DNA of 64,000 bases from assembly GCA_965238305.1 (NCBI GenBank), contig CBDEHK010000001.1, positions 4,030,001-4,094,000 on the forward strand, written 5' to 3'. The notes under the pieces are model-generated. The model saw only the letters and a program-made list of their open reading frames with translations. It ran no database searches and was not told the DNA's origin. Shown here piece after piece: positions 9,231 to 16,984 of the stretch. Numbering within the stretch: the stretch's first letter is position 1; every line of letters begins with the position of its first letter. A program made the translations under genes and the position numbers. This DNA is from CBDCGJ01 sp965238305. Lineage in GTDB: Bacteria > Pseudomonadota > Alphaproteobacteria > GCA-2731375.

Positions 9231-10094
9231 ATGTCCACTTTTCGTATTGTCCAAGTATCCGACACACACTTAAGCCGTCGCCGGCCTTACTTCACCGAAA
9301 ATTGGTCGGCAGCCGTGCGGTACATTAATGATAGAAAACCGGACCTGGTCGTTCATACCGGTGACATCAGCTTAGATGGCGCAGGATTTGAGGACGACCT
9401 GCAATATAGTTTGGAATGCATGAATGCTCTGTCTGTTCCTTGGCTTGTTCTACCTGGCAATCATGACGTCGGTGAAGGACCGGGCGGATCCGATCAGGCG
9501 ACCGCACAGCCCGCCGATGATGCACGTCGCGAATTATGGTTGAAATATTTTGGCCCGGACTATTGGCTGCGAGATACAAATGGTTGGCGCCTAATCGGTT
9601 TGAATACACAATTATTCGATACCGGCTTGGCTGAGGAACAGAAACAATGGGACTTTCTGCGCGACACCCTCAATGACAATGACAACGCCCGTGCTTTGTT
9701 ATTTCTACACAAACCCTTCTATTTCCCAAACTATGAAGATGAAGCGTCGCCGCGCCGGTATTTACCGGGCAAAGCAGCGAAAAAATTGTTTGAGATTATG
9801 GATGCGCATCCAATTCAGCTGATGGCCAGTGGCCAAATTCATCAAGCCCTTTCGATCTCGCATGGCGATTTATCGATTGTCTGGTCGCCAACAACTTCAT
9901 TCATCCTGAGCGACAAAATTCAACCGAAGATCGGTGAGAAATACTGCGGCCTGGTCGATTACGAAATCGCCAATGAAAAAATCACGACGAGCATTGTTCA
10001 ACCCGACGGAATGACGACCTTGGACATGTATGCATTTCCCGACATGTATGCGGAACTAAGCGCCGAAACAAAACGTCTGAAAGCCAATAGTTAA
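9231..10094 (+). CDS. Metallophosphoesterase, CpdA/Icc-like
   Basis: A 287-residue calcineurin-like phosphoesterase. Metal motifs in order are DTH (residues 11-13), GDISLDG near 45, GNHDVG near 76, and LFLHKPFY near 157. The last motif, usually GHxH, reads GQIH near residue 200, so one canonical metal-ligand histidine is a glutamine; activity may be altered. The family hydrolyses cyclic nucleotides or phosphodiesters in the cytoplasm, and no signal peptide is seen. It starts 42 nt after the aldolase gene. Its stop lies in a 12-bp tandem repeat shared with the converging flavin oxidoreductase gene. Confidence 0.8.
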   Translation: MSTFRIVQVSDTHLSRRRPYFTENWSAAVRYINDRKPDLVVHTGDISLDGAGFEDDLQYSLECMNALSVPWLVLPGNHDVGEGPGGSDQATAQPADDARRELWLKYFGPDYWLRDTNGWRLIGLNTQLFDTGLAEEQKQWDFLRDTLNDNDNARALLFLHKPFYFPNYEDEASPRRYLPGKAAKKLFEIMDAHPIQLMASGQIHQALSISHGDLSIVWSPTTSFILSDKIQPKIGEKYCGLVDYEIANEKITTSIVQPDGMTTLDMYAFPDMYAELSAETKRLKANS

Positions 10095-10111
10095 GCCAAT
10101 AGTTAAGCCAA
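10081..10111. repeat. 12-bp tandem repeat across two convergent stop codons
   Basis: The unit AAGCCAATAGTT occurs at 10081-10092 and 10093-10104, followed by a partial copy at 10105-10111. Each junction makes TTAA. The first (10091-10094) supplies the TAA of the phosphoesterase gene; the second (10103-10106) supplies the TAA of the opposing flavin oxidoreductase gene. A single ancestral TTAA could have served both genes before duplication (inference). Confidence 0.85.
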
Positions 10112-11206
10112 ATCAGCCAACAGAGATTTACTGTAAGGTTTAGCTTCTGCCAGCCGGCCATCACGAACCAGTTTCGGCCAATCATCGTTAGCAATCAAAG
10201 CCCGGCCGACCGCCGCCAAGTCGAACTCACCGGCGTCCATACGACGGCAAAGCTCATCAATATCGGTCGGCGCGGTGGCCCGATCGCTCGCCATGGTGAC
10301 AAAAAACTCTGTATCTAAGCCGATCGATCCAACCGTGATCGTCGGCTTGCCGGAGATTTTTTTGGTCCATCCAGCTAGGTTCAAATTCTCCCCTTCAAAC
10401 TCCGGCTCCCAATAACGTCGGGTCGAACAATGGAAACAGTCAATGCCGGCATCCACAAGCGGCGTTAGGAAGGCTTCCAATTCTTGGGAATCAGCGGCCA
10501 ATTTGGCTTCATAATCCTGCAGCTTCCATTGCGAAAATCGGATGATGACGGGAAAATCTGGTCCTGTCGCGGCGCGAATAGCCTTTGTCACCTCAACGCC
10601 GAAATTCAACCGACCCAGTGCATCACCGCCAAAATTATCATCGCGCAAATTGGTCCTGCTCCAGAAAAATTGGTCGACGAGGTATCCGTGTGCGCCGTGT
10701 ATTTCGACCCCGTCAAAACCGATATCCATGGCGTTCTTTGCGGCATCGGCAAAATCTTTTATGACGTCCGCGACGTCTTCATCGGTCATTTTTCGACCAT
10801 TTTCCTTGCCGGGACCATAAAGGCCGGAGGGACTTTTAGTTTCGATATCCGGTGCACCGCTGTCAGCCGCCATGCGGGTTCCGCCAACATGCCAGAGCTG
10901 CGGCATGATCGCGCCGCCCTCGCCATGCACGGCGTCGACGACATTTTTCCAGCCTATTAGAGAGGCATCGCCACTTAATCGTGGCACCGCCGCATAACCA
11001 GAAGACGCCGGATCGGCAAGTGAGACACCTTCGGTGATGATCAGGCCGACACCGCCGGCTGCCCGACGGCGATAATATTCCGTGACGTCTGCGCCTGGCA
11101 CCCTGTCCGGGCTTGCATTGCGCGTCATCGGCGCCATGGCGATCCGGTTATTTAGAGTCAAATTGTTAAGTTGAAACGGCGTAAATAGGACATCGGTCGA
11201 TGACAT
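10103..11206 (-). CDS. NADH:flavin oxidoreductase, Old Yellow Enzyme family
   Basis: A 367-residue TIM-barrel flavoprotein of the OYE type, at family length. Visible markers are an N-terminal FQLNNLTLNNRIAMAPMTR segment, the IEIHGAHGYLVDQFF-like stretch around residue 185 and the C-terminal GRALIAND phosphate-binding loop for FMN. No iron-sulfur cysteine cluster or second Rossmann domain follows, so it is the short NemA/OYE form, not a 2,4-dienoyl-CoA reductase. Members reduce activated C=C bonds of enones, nitroesters or quinones with NAD(P)H. ATG 11206 is the start; no strong Shine-Dalgarno is visible. The next gene upstream on the same strand is puuE. Confidence 0.87.
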   Translation of the reverse strand: MSSTDVLFTPFQLNNLTLNNRIAMAPMTRNASPDRVPGADVTEYYRRRAAGGVGLIITEGVSLADPASSGYAAVPRLSGDASLIGWKNVVDAVHGEGGAIMPQLWHVGGTRMAADSGAPDIETKSPSGLYGPGKENGRKMTDEDVADVIKDFADAAKNAMDIGFDGVEIHGAHGYLVDQFFWSRTNLRDDNFGGDALGRLNFGVEVTKAIRAATGPDFPVIIRFSQWKLQDYEAKLAADSQELEAFLTPLVDAGIDCFHCSTRRYWEPEFEGENLNLAGWTKKISGKPTITVGSIGLDTEFFVTMASDRATAPTDIDELCRRMDAGEFDLAAVGRALIANDDWPKLVRDGRLAEAKPYSKSLLADLA

Positions 11207-11300
11207 AGGAGCACACTTTCGTATTTGTGATTGATGTTCGAGGCAGGGTAAATCGAAATGATAAATGCTATATAGGGAAGCCGGTCGCAGTTATCCAGTT

Positions 11301-12224
11301 TTAAGTATTATCAGCGACTTTCGCCGGATGCTCACGCTGCCAATGCTCCGCAATCGCTCGACGTCCGGTGATCCAGACATCTTCATGACCGGCGATATAG
11401 TCCAACAATTTCGCCAGTCCCCGAGCCCGCGCCGGATGGCCCATTAAACGCAGATGCAGGCCGACCGACATCATTTTCGGTTGCCTCTTTCCCTCCGCAT
11501 AAAGTACGTCGAAGCCGTCTTTGACGAAATTGAAAAAATCGTCGCCATGGGCGAAGATACCGCGACCAAATTTGCTGTCATTATGTGTAAGGGTATAAGG
11601 CACCACCAAATGTGGCCTGCCTGAAACATCCAACCAATACGGCAATTCATCGTTATAAGCGTCTGAATCATATAGGAAGCCGCCCTCCTCTACCAATAGT
11701 CGCCTGGTATTGATGCCGGGACCAGTACGGCAATACCAGCCGTAGGGCCGCTCACCCATGGTCTTTTCAAGCGAAGCAATTGCGCGTTTTATATGGGCTC
11801 GCTCCTCCGCCTCAGACAAAGAATAGTGATTGACCCAACGCCAGCCATGGCAACAATAGTCATAGCCTGCTTCTCTGATCGCGGCGGCAGCTTCTGGATT
11901 GCGTTCCAACGCCAAGGCACAAGCAAAAACAGTCATCGGCAGATTGCGCTCCTGAAACATCCGCATAATTCGCCAGAAACCGACCCGACTGCCATATTCG
12001 AAACTACTTTCAGCCGCCAAATCACGGGTCCCAAAGGGCACATCGGAACGCACCATATCGGTCAAGGACGCTTCCGAAAATCCATCTCCGTCAGGCACTG
12101 AATATTCCGAGCCTTCTTCATAATTCGCCACAAAATTGACCGCCAATCGCGCCCCACCGGGCCAATGTGGGTCCGGAGGGTTTTTTCCATAGCCAATCAA
12201 ATCGCGTGGATATTCGTTCGCCAT
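11301..12224 (-). CDS. puuE: Allantoinase PuuE (polysaccharide-deacetylase fold)
   Basis: A 307-residue protein recognisable from its N terminus, YPRDLIGYGKNPPDPHWPGG, and the NYEEGSE segment near residue 33, which mark the PuuE group of cofactor-independent allantoinases. They open the hydantoin ring of allantoin in purine (urate) breakdown. The NodB-like deacetylase core continues with YDYCCHGWRWVNH near residue 125. No uricase, allantoicase or ureidoglycolate genes are adjacent, so its place in purine use cannot be confirmed here. The ATG at 12224 follows AAGGGA. It diverges from an enoyl-CoA hydratase gene across 80 nt. Confidence 0.85.
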   Translation of the reverse strand: MANEYPRDLIGYGKNPPDPHWPGGARLAVNFVANYEEGSEYSVPDGDGFSEASLTDMVRSDVPFGTRDLAAESSFEYGSRVGFWRIMRMFQERNLPMTVFACALALERNPEAAAAIREAGYDYCCHGWRWVNHYSLSEAEERAHIKRAIASLEKTMGERPYGWYCRTGPGINTRRLLVEEGGFLYDSDAYNDELPYWLDVSGRPHLVVPYTLTHNDSKFGRGIFAHGDDFFNFVKDGFDVLYAEGKRQPKMMSVGLHLRLMGHPARARGLAKLLDYIAGHEDVWITGRRAIAEHWQREHPAKVADNT

Positions 12225-12304
12225 ACTGCATCCCTTATTTCGCTTTGCTGTCCACCATACTATGGTAACGCAGGCAAAATGATGAGAGCAAAAGGGAATT
12301 CTCC

Positions 12305-13084
12305 ATGACCGATTACCAATTCTGCAAAGTCGAGCAAGAAGGCAAGCTATTAATCGTCACAATCAACCGGCCAGAGCGAATGAACGCCCTACATGGTCCA
12401 GGGAACCATGAATTAGCTGGGGTCTTCGATTGGTTCGCAGCGGATCCAGATTTATGGGTGGCAATCATCACCGGCGCTGGTGAGAAAGCTTTCTGCGCTG
12501 GTAACGATTTACGCTATCAGGCGGAAGGCAATCCAGTTTGGCGTCCTCCGGCGGGATTTGCTGGCCTCAGCAATCGTTACGATTTGGACAAGCCGGTCAT
12601 TGCCGCCGTGAACGGATTTGCCATGGGCGGTGGCTTCGAAATTGCCCTCGCCTGCGACCTTATTATTGCTGCGGAAAACGCAACCTTCGCCTTGCCGGAG
12701 CCTCGGGTTGGTCTGGCTGCCTTAGCGGGCGGCCTGGTGCGCCTGCCGCAAATTATCCCGATGAAACAAGCGATGGGCATGATCCTAACCGGGCGCCGGG
12801 TCGGCGCCGAAGAGGGCAAGGAATTGGGCTTTGTGAATGAAGTTGTGCCCGAAGGCGAAGCCGTCGCCGGCGCCAAACGATGGGCTGAACAAATTCTTGA
12901 ATGTTCGCCCATGTCAATTCGGGCGTCAAAGCAGGTCGCTTACCGCGCCCAGGACATGTCATCCGTCAAAGAAGCCTATAACAGTGCCTATCCAGCCGTT
13001 CTTGATATGCGCGATAGCGAGGATTTTATCGAAGGTCCGCTCGCGTTTTCAGAAAAACGCCCGCCAAACTGGAAGGGCGTGTAA
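12305..13084 (+). CDS. Enoyl-CoA hydratase/isomerase family protein (CaiD-like)
   Basis: A 259-residue crotonase-fold protein with oxyanion-hole segment AFCAGNDLRYQ near residue 62, NGFAMGGGFEIALACDL near 102 and FALPEPRVGLAALAGG near 130, followed by a C-terminal trimerisation helix. The spacing is that of enoyl-CoA hydratases such as CaiD; the substrate is unknown. AGGGAA lies six bases before ATG. The next gene, an SDR, begins four bases after its stop, so the two are one transcript and plausibly successive steps, hydration of an enoyl-CoA and then oxidation of the alcohol (inference from pairing). Confidence 0.87.
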   Translation: MTDYQFCKVEQEGKLLIVTINRPERMNALHGPGNHELAGVFDWFAADPDLWVAIITGAGEKAFCAGNDLRYQAEGNPVWRPPAGFAGLSNRYDLDKPVIAAVNGFAMGGGFEIALACDLIIAAENATFALPEPRVGLAALAGGLVRLPQIIPMKQAMGMILTGRRVGAEEGKELGFVNEVVPEGEAVAGAKRWAEQILECSPMSIRASKQVAYRAQDMSSVKEAYNSAYPAVLDMRDSEDFIEGPLAFSEKRPPNWKGV

Positions 13085-13088
13085 ATCG

Positions 13089-13847
13089 ATGGATTTAGAG
13101 CTCAAAGGAAAACGTGCCCTTGTGACCGGCGGGACCCGCGGCATCGGCCGTGCGATCGCCGAAACTCTGGCGTCTGAAGGCGCCGATATTGCGATCTGCG
13201 CCCGCAACGCGGAACAGGTGGCGGAAACCGTAACCAGCTTAAGCGGGCATGGTGTCAGAGCCACTGGCAGCGTGGTAGACGTTTCGGACAAAGCCGTTCT
13301 CAATGCCTGGGTGGATAATGCAGCGAACGAACTCGGCGGCATCGACATCGTCGTCGCCAATGTCAGTGCGCTGTCCGGTGCCGCTACCGACGAAGACTGG
13401 CAAGCTGGTTTCGACGTCGATATCATGGCCACTGTGCACACGGTAGAAGCGGCCCTTCCGCATCTGGCGAAGTCGACAGCAGCCTCGATCGTCGCAATCT
13501 CATCAGTCTCCGCCGTAGTCGGCAGCCAGGTCCGCGCCTACAACGCGGTGAAAGCTGCCGTCATCACGTATGTCTCGAACCTCGCTCACGAACATGCGGG
13601 TCAAGGTATTCGAGCCAATACTGTCTCCCCCGGCATGATCTATTTTGAAGACGGCGTCTGGGGCTGGCGGGAACGGAACCAACCGGACATATTCAAGGCG
13701 TCACTCGCGCGTAACCCTATGGGCCGCATGGGCACGCCACAGGAAGTTGCCAATGCCACGGTATTCCTATCCAGTCCACGCGCCAGTTTTATCACCGGCA
13801 CCAATCTGGTTTGTGACGGCGCTATTACTCAACGTGTGCAATTTTAA
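13089..13847 (+). CDS. SDR family oxidoreductase
   Basis: A 252-residue classical SDR. TGGTRGIG occupies residues 13-20, the catalytic serine is S138/S139 and the Y151-x-x-x-K155 pair is intact; the C terminus ends with a short GAITQRVQF tail after the VCDG strand. The frame is open upstream into the hydratase gene, but ATG 13089, four bases past that gene's stop, matches where SDR homology begins. The ribosome site is probably the GGAAGG at the end of the upstream gene. Two-gene operon with the hydratase. Confidence 0.87.
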   Translation: MDLELKGKRALVTGGTRGIGRAIAETLASEGADIAICARNAEQVAETVTSLSGHGVRATGSVVDVSDKAVLNAWVDNAANELGGIDIVVANVSALSGAATDEDWQAGFDVDIMATVHTVEAALPHLAKSTAASIVAISSVSAVVGSQVRAYNAVKAAVITYVSNLAHEHAGQGIRANTVSPGMIYFEDGVWGWRERNQPDIFKASLARNPMGRMGTPQEVANATVFLSSPRASFITGTNLVCDGAITQRVQF

Positions 13848-13908
13848 AAGGTACCGGCAAGAAGAGACACCAGACAGCCAATTACCTGGTTTCCGTGATC
13901 CGAAATTG

Positions 13909-14457
13909 TTATTGGTTTCCGGTCCCGACATGTTCGACTTTGGTTACTTCGCCAGTATTTGGATCGAAGACCTTGCGTGATTCCTTTGCCATATCGGTCC
14001 CCGTAACGCGCACAAATTTAGCATTGTCGGGATACGAGATTGAATGAATATCGCCCACGTCGAACAGACCGGCCATACCCGGATCTAGGCGGAAGCTGTG
14101 TTCGATTTCCAGATTCACATGATCGTCGCCGCCCGCCTTGTCCAAACGCTGCCAAACCGTCATATCGGTATAGCCGAGCGCCTGTCCGTATATCGCCCAG
14201 GAATTCCCGTGGTCGTGCGGTGGGGATGTGCGAGCTGTCGCCATATTGTAAATGAGCACACAAAACCCGTAATCGGGATCTTCGTAAATTTGTTTTAGTC
14301 CGGTCGCATCACTTTGGTCAAGATGCTCTGATTGGAAATCCTTATCCGACAACAATGTTTCGAGGTTACGGCGCATGTGATCGCGGCTGTCATGGCTATC
14401 CGATGCTGCCAGAAGCGCGCGCCCATCCTTGCAAAAATCTTCCAGCGAATATGACAC
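13909..14457 (-). CDS. Cysteine-dioxygenase-like cupin protein
   Basis: A 182-residue cupin. The first cupin motif reads PPHDHGNSWAIYG with H81 and H83 as metal ligands, then a conserved G and DPGMAGLFDVGDIHSI, the second motif with a further histidine. This matches the COG5553 group of predicted metal-dependent double-stranded beta-helix enzymes related to cysteine dioxygenase and similar thiol or thioether oxygenases; the substrate is not established. The frame opens at GTG 14505, but GTG 14457 has AAAGGA six to seven bases ahead and is the better start. It converges with the SDR gene across 61 nt that hold no clear terminator. Confidence 0.72.
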   Translation of the reverse strand: MSYSLEDFCKDGRALLAASDSHDSRDHMRRNLETLLSDKDFQSEHLDQSDATGLKQIYEDPDYGFCVLIYNMATARTSPPHDHGNSWAIYGQALGYTDMTVWQRLDKAGGDDHVNLEIEHSFRLDPGMAGLFDVGDIHSISYPDNAKFVRVTGTDMAKESRKVFDPNTGEVTKVEHVGTGNQ

Positions 14458-14611
14458 ATCTATTCCTTTGATTTTGTGATGCCTTGGGATGCGAGAATAT
14501 TGCACCGATCATTATGGTTCGGCAAGTCTGTAACAAGAAATGATATGGGATCGCAGAAGTGCGGTTTGCAAACCGAAGGTCAACAAGTTCGAACCGAAAC
14601 AATTTAACCGT

Positions 14612-16489
14612 TCAAGTGACCAATACGTTTTGTTGCGGCAATGGACCACAACTTTGGAGCACTCTTTCCGAGGGTAGGGTTATCGTAATTTTCGTTCCTT
14701 CACCAAGTTTACTTTCAATGTCCAATTCTCCGCCATGCAACCTGCAATGGGCAACAGCGAGCGGAAGCCCAAGGCCAGTCCCCTCAGAATTTGTGACTGC
14801 CGAATCCCGCACTTGACCAAACGGCTTAACTACGCGTGGAATATTATCGGGCGCTATACCGTGCCCTTGGTCCAACACCGTGATTTCCATATTTCCATTT
14901 TTTGCAATTCGCCCGGCGATCGTAATCCGCGTTCCAGCGTCAGAATATTTTACCGAATTAGTGAGAAGATTGATGATTATCTGCTTCAATTTTCGCGCGT
15001 CACCAATAAAATCCGGTAGCGAAGTCGTTATTTCGTCGACGACCAAAATACCGCGTTGGTTGGCACGTTCTGAAACAAGTCGGATACTGGCGCTAATAAC
15101 TTCGTGCATTTCTACAACGCTTTCCTCCAAGAACTCTTTGCCAGACTCGATTTTTGACAGATCCAAGATGTCGTTGATAATGTCGAGCAAATGGCGACCG
15201 CTGTTCCCAATATCACCGGCATATTCAATATATTTTGGATTGCCTAATTGTCCGAGCAATTGGCTACCAATCATTTCAGAAAAACCTAGAATAGCATTTA
15301 GCGGGGTTCGCAACTCATGGCTCATATTGGCGAGAAATTCTGATTTTGTTCGATCAGCCAATTCCGCCACCTCTTTCGCCTCGACCAATTCCTCCTCGAT
15401 TCGTTTGATTTCGCTGATATCCGAACCGGTGCCGCGAAAGCCGCGAAAAATGCCGTCGACATCATAATGCGGCCGACCGCTGACCGACAATTGAATGACT
15501 GAGCCGTCGCGTAAACTGCGCGGATGAACAAAGTTCCGAAAAGCAAGATGGTTGCGCAAATCGTGAAGATGACGCTGCCAAGATTCAAGGTCGACACCTG
15601 GGATACCGGTTTCTTCGCGGGTCTTGCCCAACAATTCGACCGGTTTCACGCCTGTTACTTCCTCAAATCGATCGGAAAAGAAACAAAATCGCAATTCCGC
15701 ATCCATTTCCCAAAACCAGTCCGAGGCCGCGTCCGCAAAATCTCGAAACCTGTCGTCGCTCGCTTCCACAGCCAATCGACGATAAGTCGTCATGCTGGTC
15801 AGCAGTAATTTCAATGCTGTAGTCATTTCACCGATTTCGTCATTGAATTTCGGCTGCAGGTCAAGATCGTCAATTTTCTCCACATCGTCGGTAGCAGTTA
15901 TCAGCAGTCGGCTGAGATCAAAAACTGGCATCAAAATAAGTCGGGCGACTATTAGTATCGCAGCGACTGTTACGACTGTTGAGATAAGCAATACCAACCC
16001 CAATATTCGCCAGACAAACGCCGTTAACTCTTCACTGACCCAAGCCGCATCCAAACGCAAAGCCAAACCATTGCTATCGCCCAGTTGAACGGCTGACCAA
16101 TAAACGTCGTACCATCGCCCATTGTTCGTTCGTTGTTGTTGAGCTTGGTTTATTGCCGCCTCTAAACCTAAAACTTCCCCCGATCTGAAGAAAATTTTAT
16201 CCGACGGACTGACAATCGCAACACCAAGAACCCGCTGGTTTTGGAACAACTTTTCTAAGCGCATGTTGCGCTCGGCCAGACTGGAATTTTGTCCAGGGAG
16301 CGGTAATAGAATATCTACAGACGACCGACCGACTTCAGATAACCTAAGCAACAAATCACGTTCATAATTTGCATATGATGGGAATAAGATTATAGCTTCA
16401 ATGAACAAGATACTCACAAAAACAGCGAGCGATATCCGCAAACCGAGCGCCGAAAGCAGCATTTGCTTTAAAGAAGTCTTGTTACGCAA
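14612..16489 (-). CDS. Membrane PAS sensor histidine kinase
   Basis: A 625-residue inner-membrane sensor. In order: TM1 at about 13-35, a periplasmic sensor region of about 115 residues, TM2 at about 152-175, HAMP, a PAS domain from about 245 (WFWEMDAELRFCFFS), the HisKA H-box FLANMSHELRTPLN near residue 400, then the ATPase N-box LLTNSVKYSD, G1 DQGHGIAP and G2 GTGLGLPLA. There is no receiver domain, so it needs a separate response regulator, and none is adjacent. The start is TTG 16489 with AAGGTG six bases upstream; an ATG nine codons in is possible. Transcription probably comes from the AT-rich region at 16490-16700. Confidence 0.9.
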   Translation of the reverse strand: MRNKTSLKQMLLSALGLRISLAVFVSILFIEAIILFPSYANYERDLLLRLSEVGRSSVDILLPLPGQNSSLAERNMRLEKLFQNQRVLGVAIVSPSDKIFFRSGEVLGLEAAINQAQQQRTNNGRWYDVYWSAVQLGDSNGLALRLDAAWVSEELTAFVWRILGLVLLISTVVTVAAILIVARLILMPVFDLSRLLITATDDVEKIDDLDLQPKFNDEIGEMTTALKLLLTSMTTYRRLAVEASDDRFRDFADAASDWFWEMDAELRFCFFSDRFEEVTGVKPVELLGKTREETGIPGVDLESWQRHLHDLRNHLAFRNFVHPRSLRDGSVIQLSVSGRPHYDVDGIFRGFRGTGSDISEIKRIEEELVEAKEVAELADRTKSEFLANMSHELRTPLNAILGFSEMIGSQLLGQLGNPKYIEYAGDIGNSGRHLLDIINDILDLSKIESGKEFLEESVVEMHEVISASIRLVSERANQRGILVVDEITTSLPDFIGDARKLKQIIINLLTNSVKYSDAGTRITIAGRIAKNGNMEITVLDQGHGIAPDNIPRVVKPFGQVRDSAVTNSEGTGLGLPLAVAHCRLHGGELDIESKLGEGTKITITLPSERVLQSCGPLPQQNVLVT

Positions 16490-16984
16490 CGCCGCACCTT
16501 TTTACCAATGAGGTTGGCGGAATTTCGTCAGTGAAAACAGGCTTCAATATGGACATAAATAATTTGTGTTAAAATACTTTAATTCATTTGTAGATAGAAC
16601 TAATCCGAAAGATATTGCTTCTATTAATATTTATATCGAATATCGAAATATATAGGAATTAAGTTAATAAATTGTTATTTTTTGGCTATTTAGGCACTGG
16701 CACTAGTTGGCTGTGATGCTCGTAGAAGAGCATCTTTTTAGGCAAGAATTGATGACCCGTATTTCAGAGAATATTGGTGCTTGTTCAATTTGAATTTCGG
16801 GCGACGTCGGTCTGAAATGACGGAAGATTCGTTTGTACGGGTCTCCGGGGATACTAAATCCAATATTTTGATAGCGCTGGTCCGCCGTGGCCTTCACATT
16901 TCGTATAGACCGTTTCAACCAGTTCCATTTATACGTCGATAGCTTAGCTACCAGCGCTGGATATTTTCCCCAAGCCGTTGCCGA
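16490..16984. other. Long intergenic region, AT-rich on its left half
   Basis: 495 nt between the sensor kinase and the solute-binding protein gene, both on the minus strand. From 16560 to 16690 the sequence is strongly AT-rich with overlapping A/T repeats and is the likely kinase promoter region. A plus-strand intrinsic-terminator-like hairpin sits at 16715-16739. A 71-codon minus-strand ORF (16703-16918) spans that hairpin and shows nothing recognisable, so it is not called as a gene. Confidence 0.6.
16715..16739 (+). terminator. Intrinsic terminator-like hairpin on the plus strand with no plus-strand gene before it
   Basis: GATGCTC (16715-16721), loop GTAGAA, GAGCATC (16728-16734), then TTTTT (16735-16739). 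The seven-base stem is perfect and the T run is only on the plus strand. Both flanking genes run on the minus strand, so this would end a plus-strand transcript starting in the AT-rich stretch to the left, possibly a small RNA (inference). Confidence 0.6.

Noticed and set aside
12837..13088. N-terminal extension of the SDR into the enoyl-CoA hydratase gene
   Set aside because: The extension lies inside a well-supported gene in another frame; SDR homology starts at 13089.
16703..16918. 71-codon minus-strand ORF before the binding-protein gene
   Set aside because: It spans a plus-strand terminator hairpin, has no recognisable motif and no good ribosome site.
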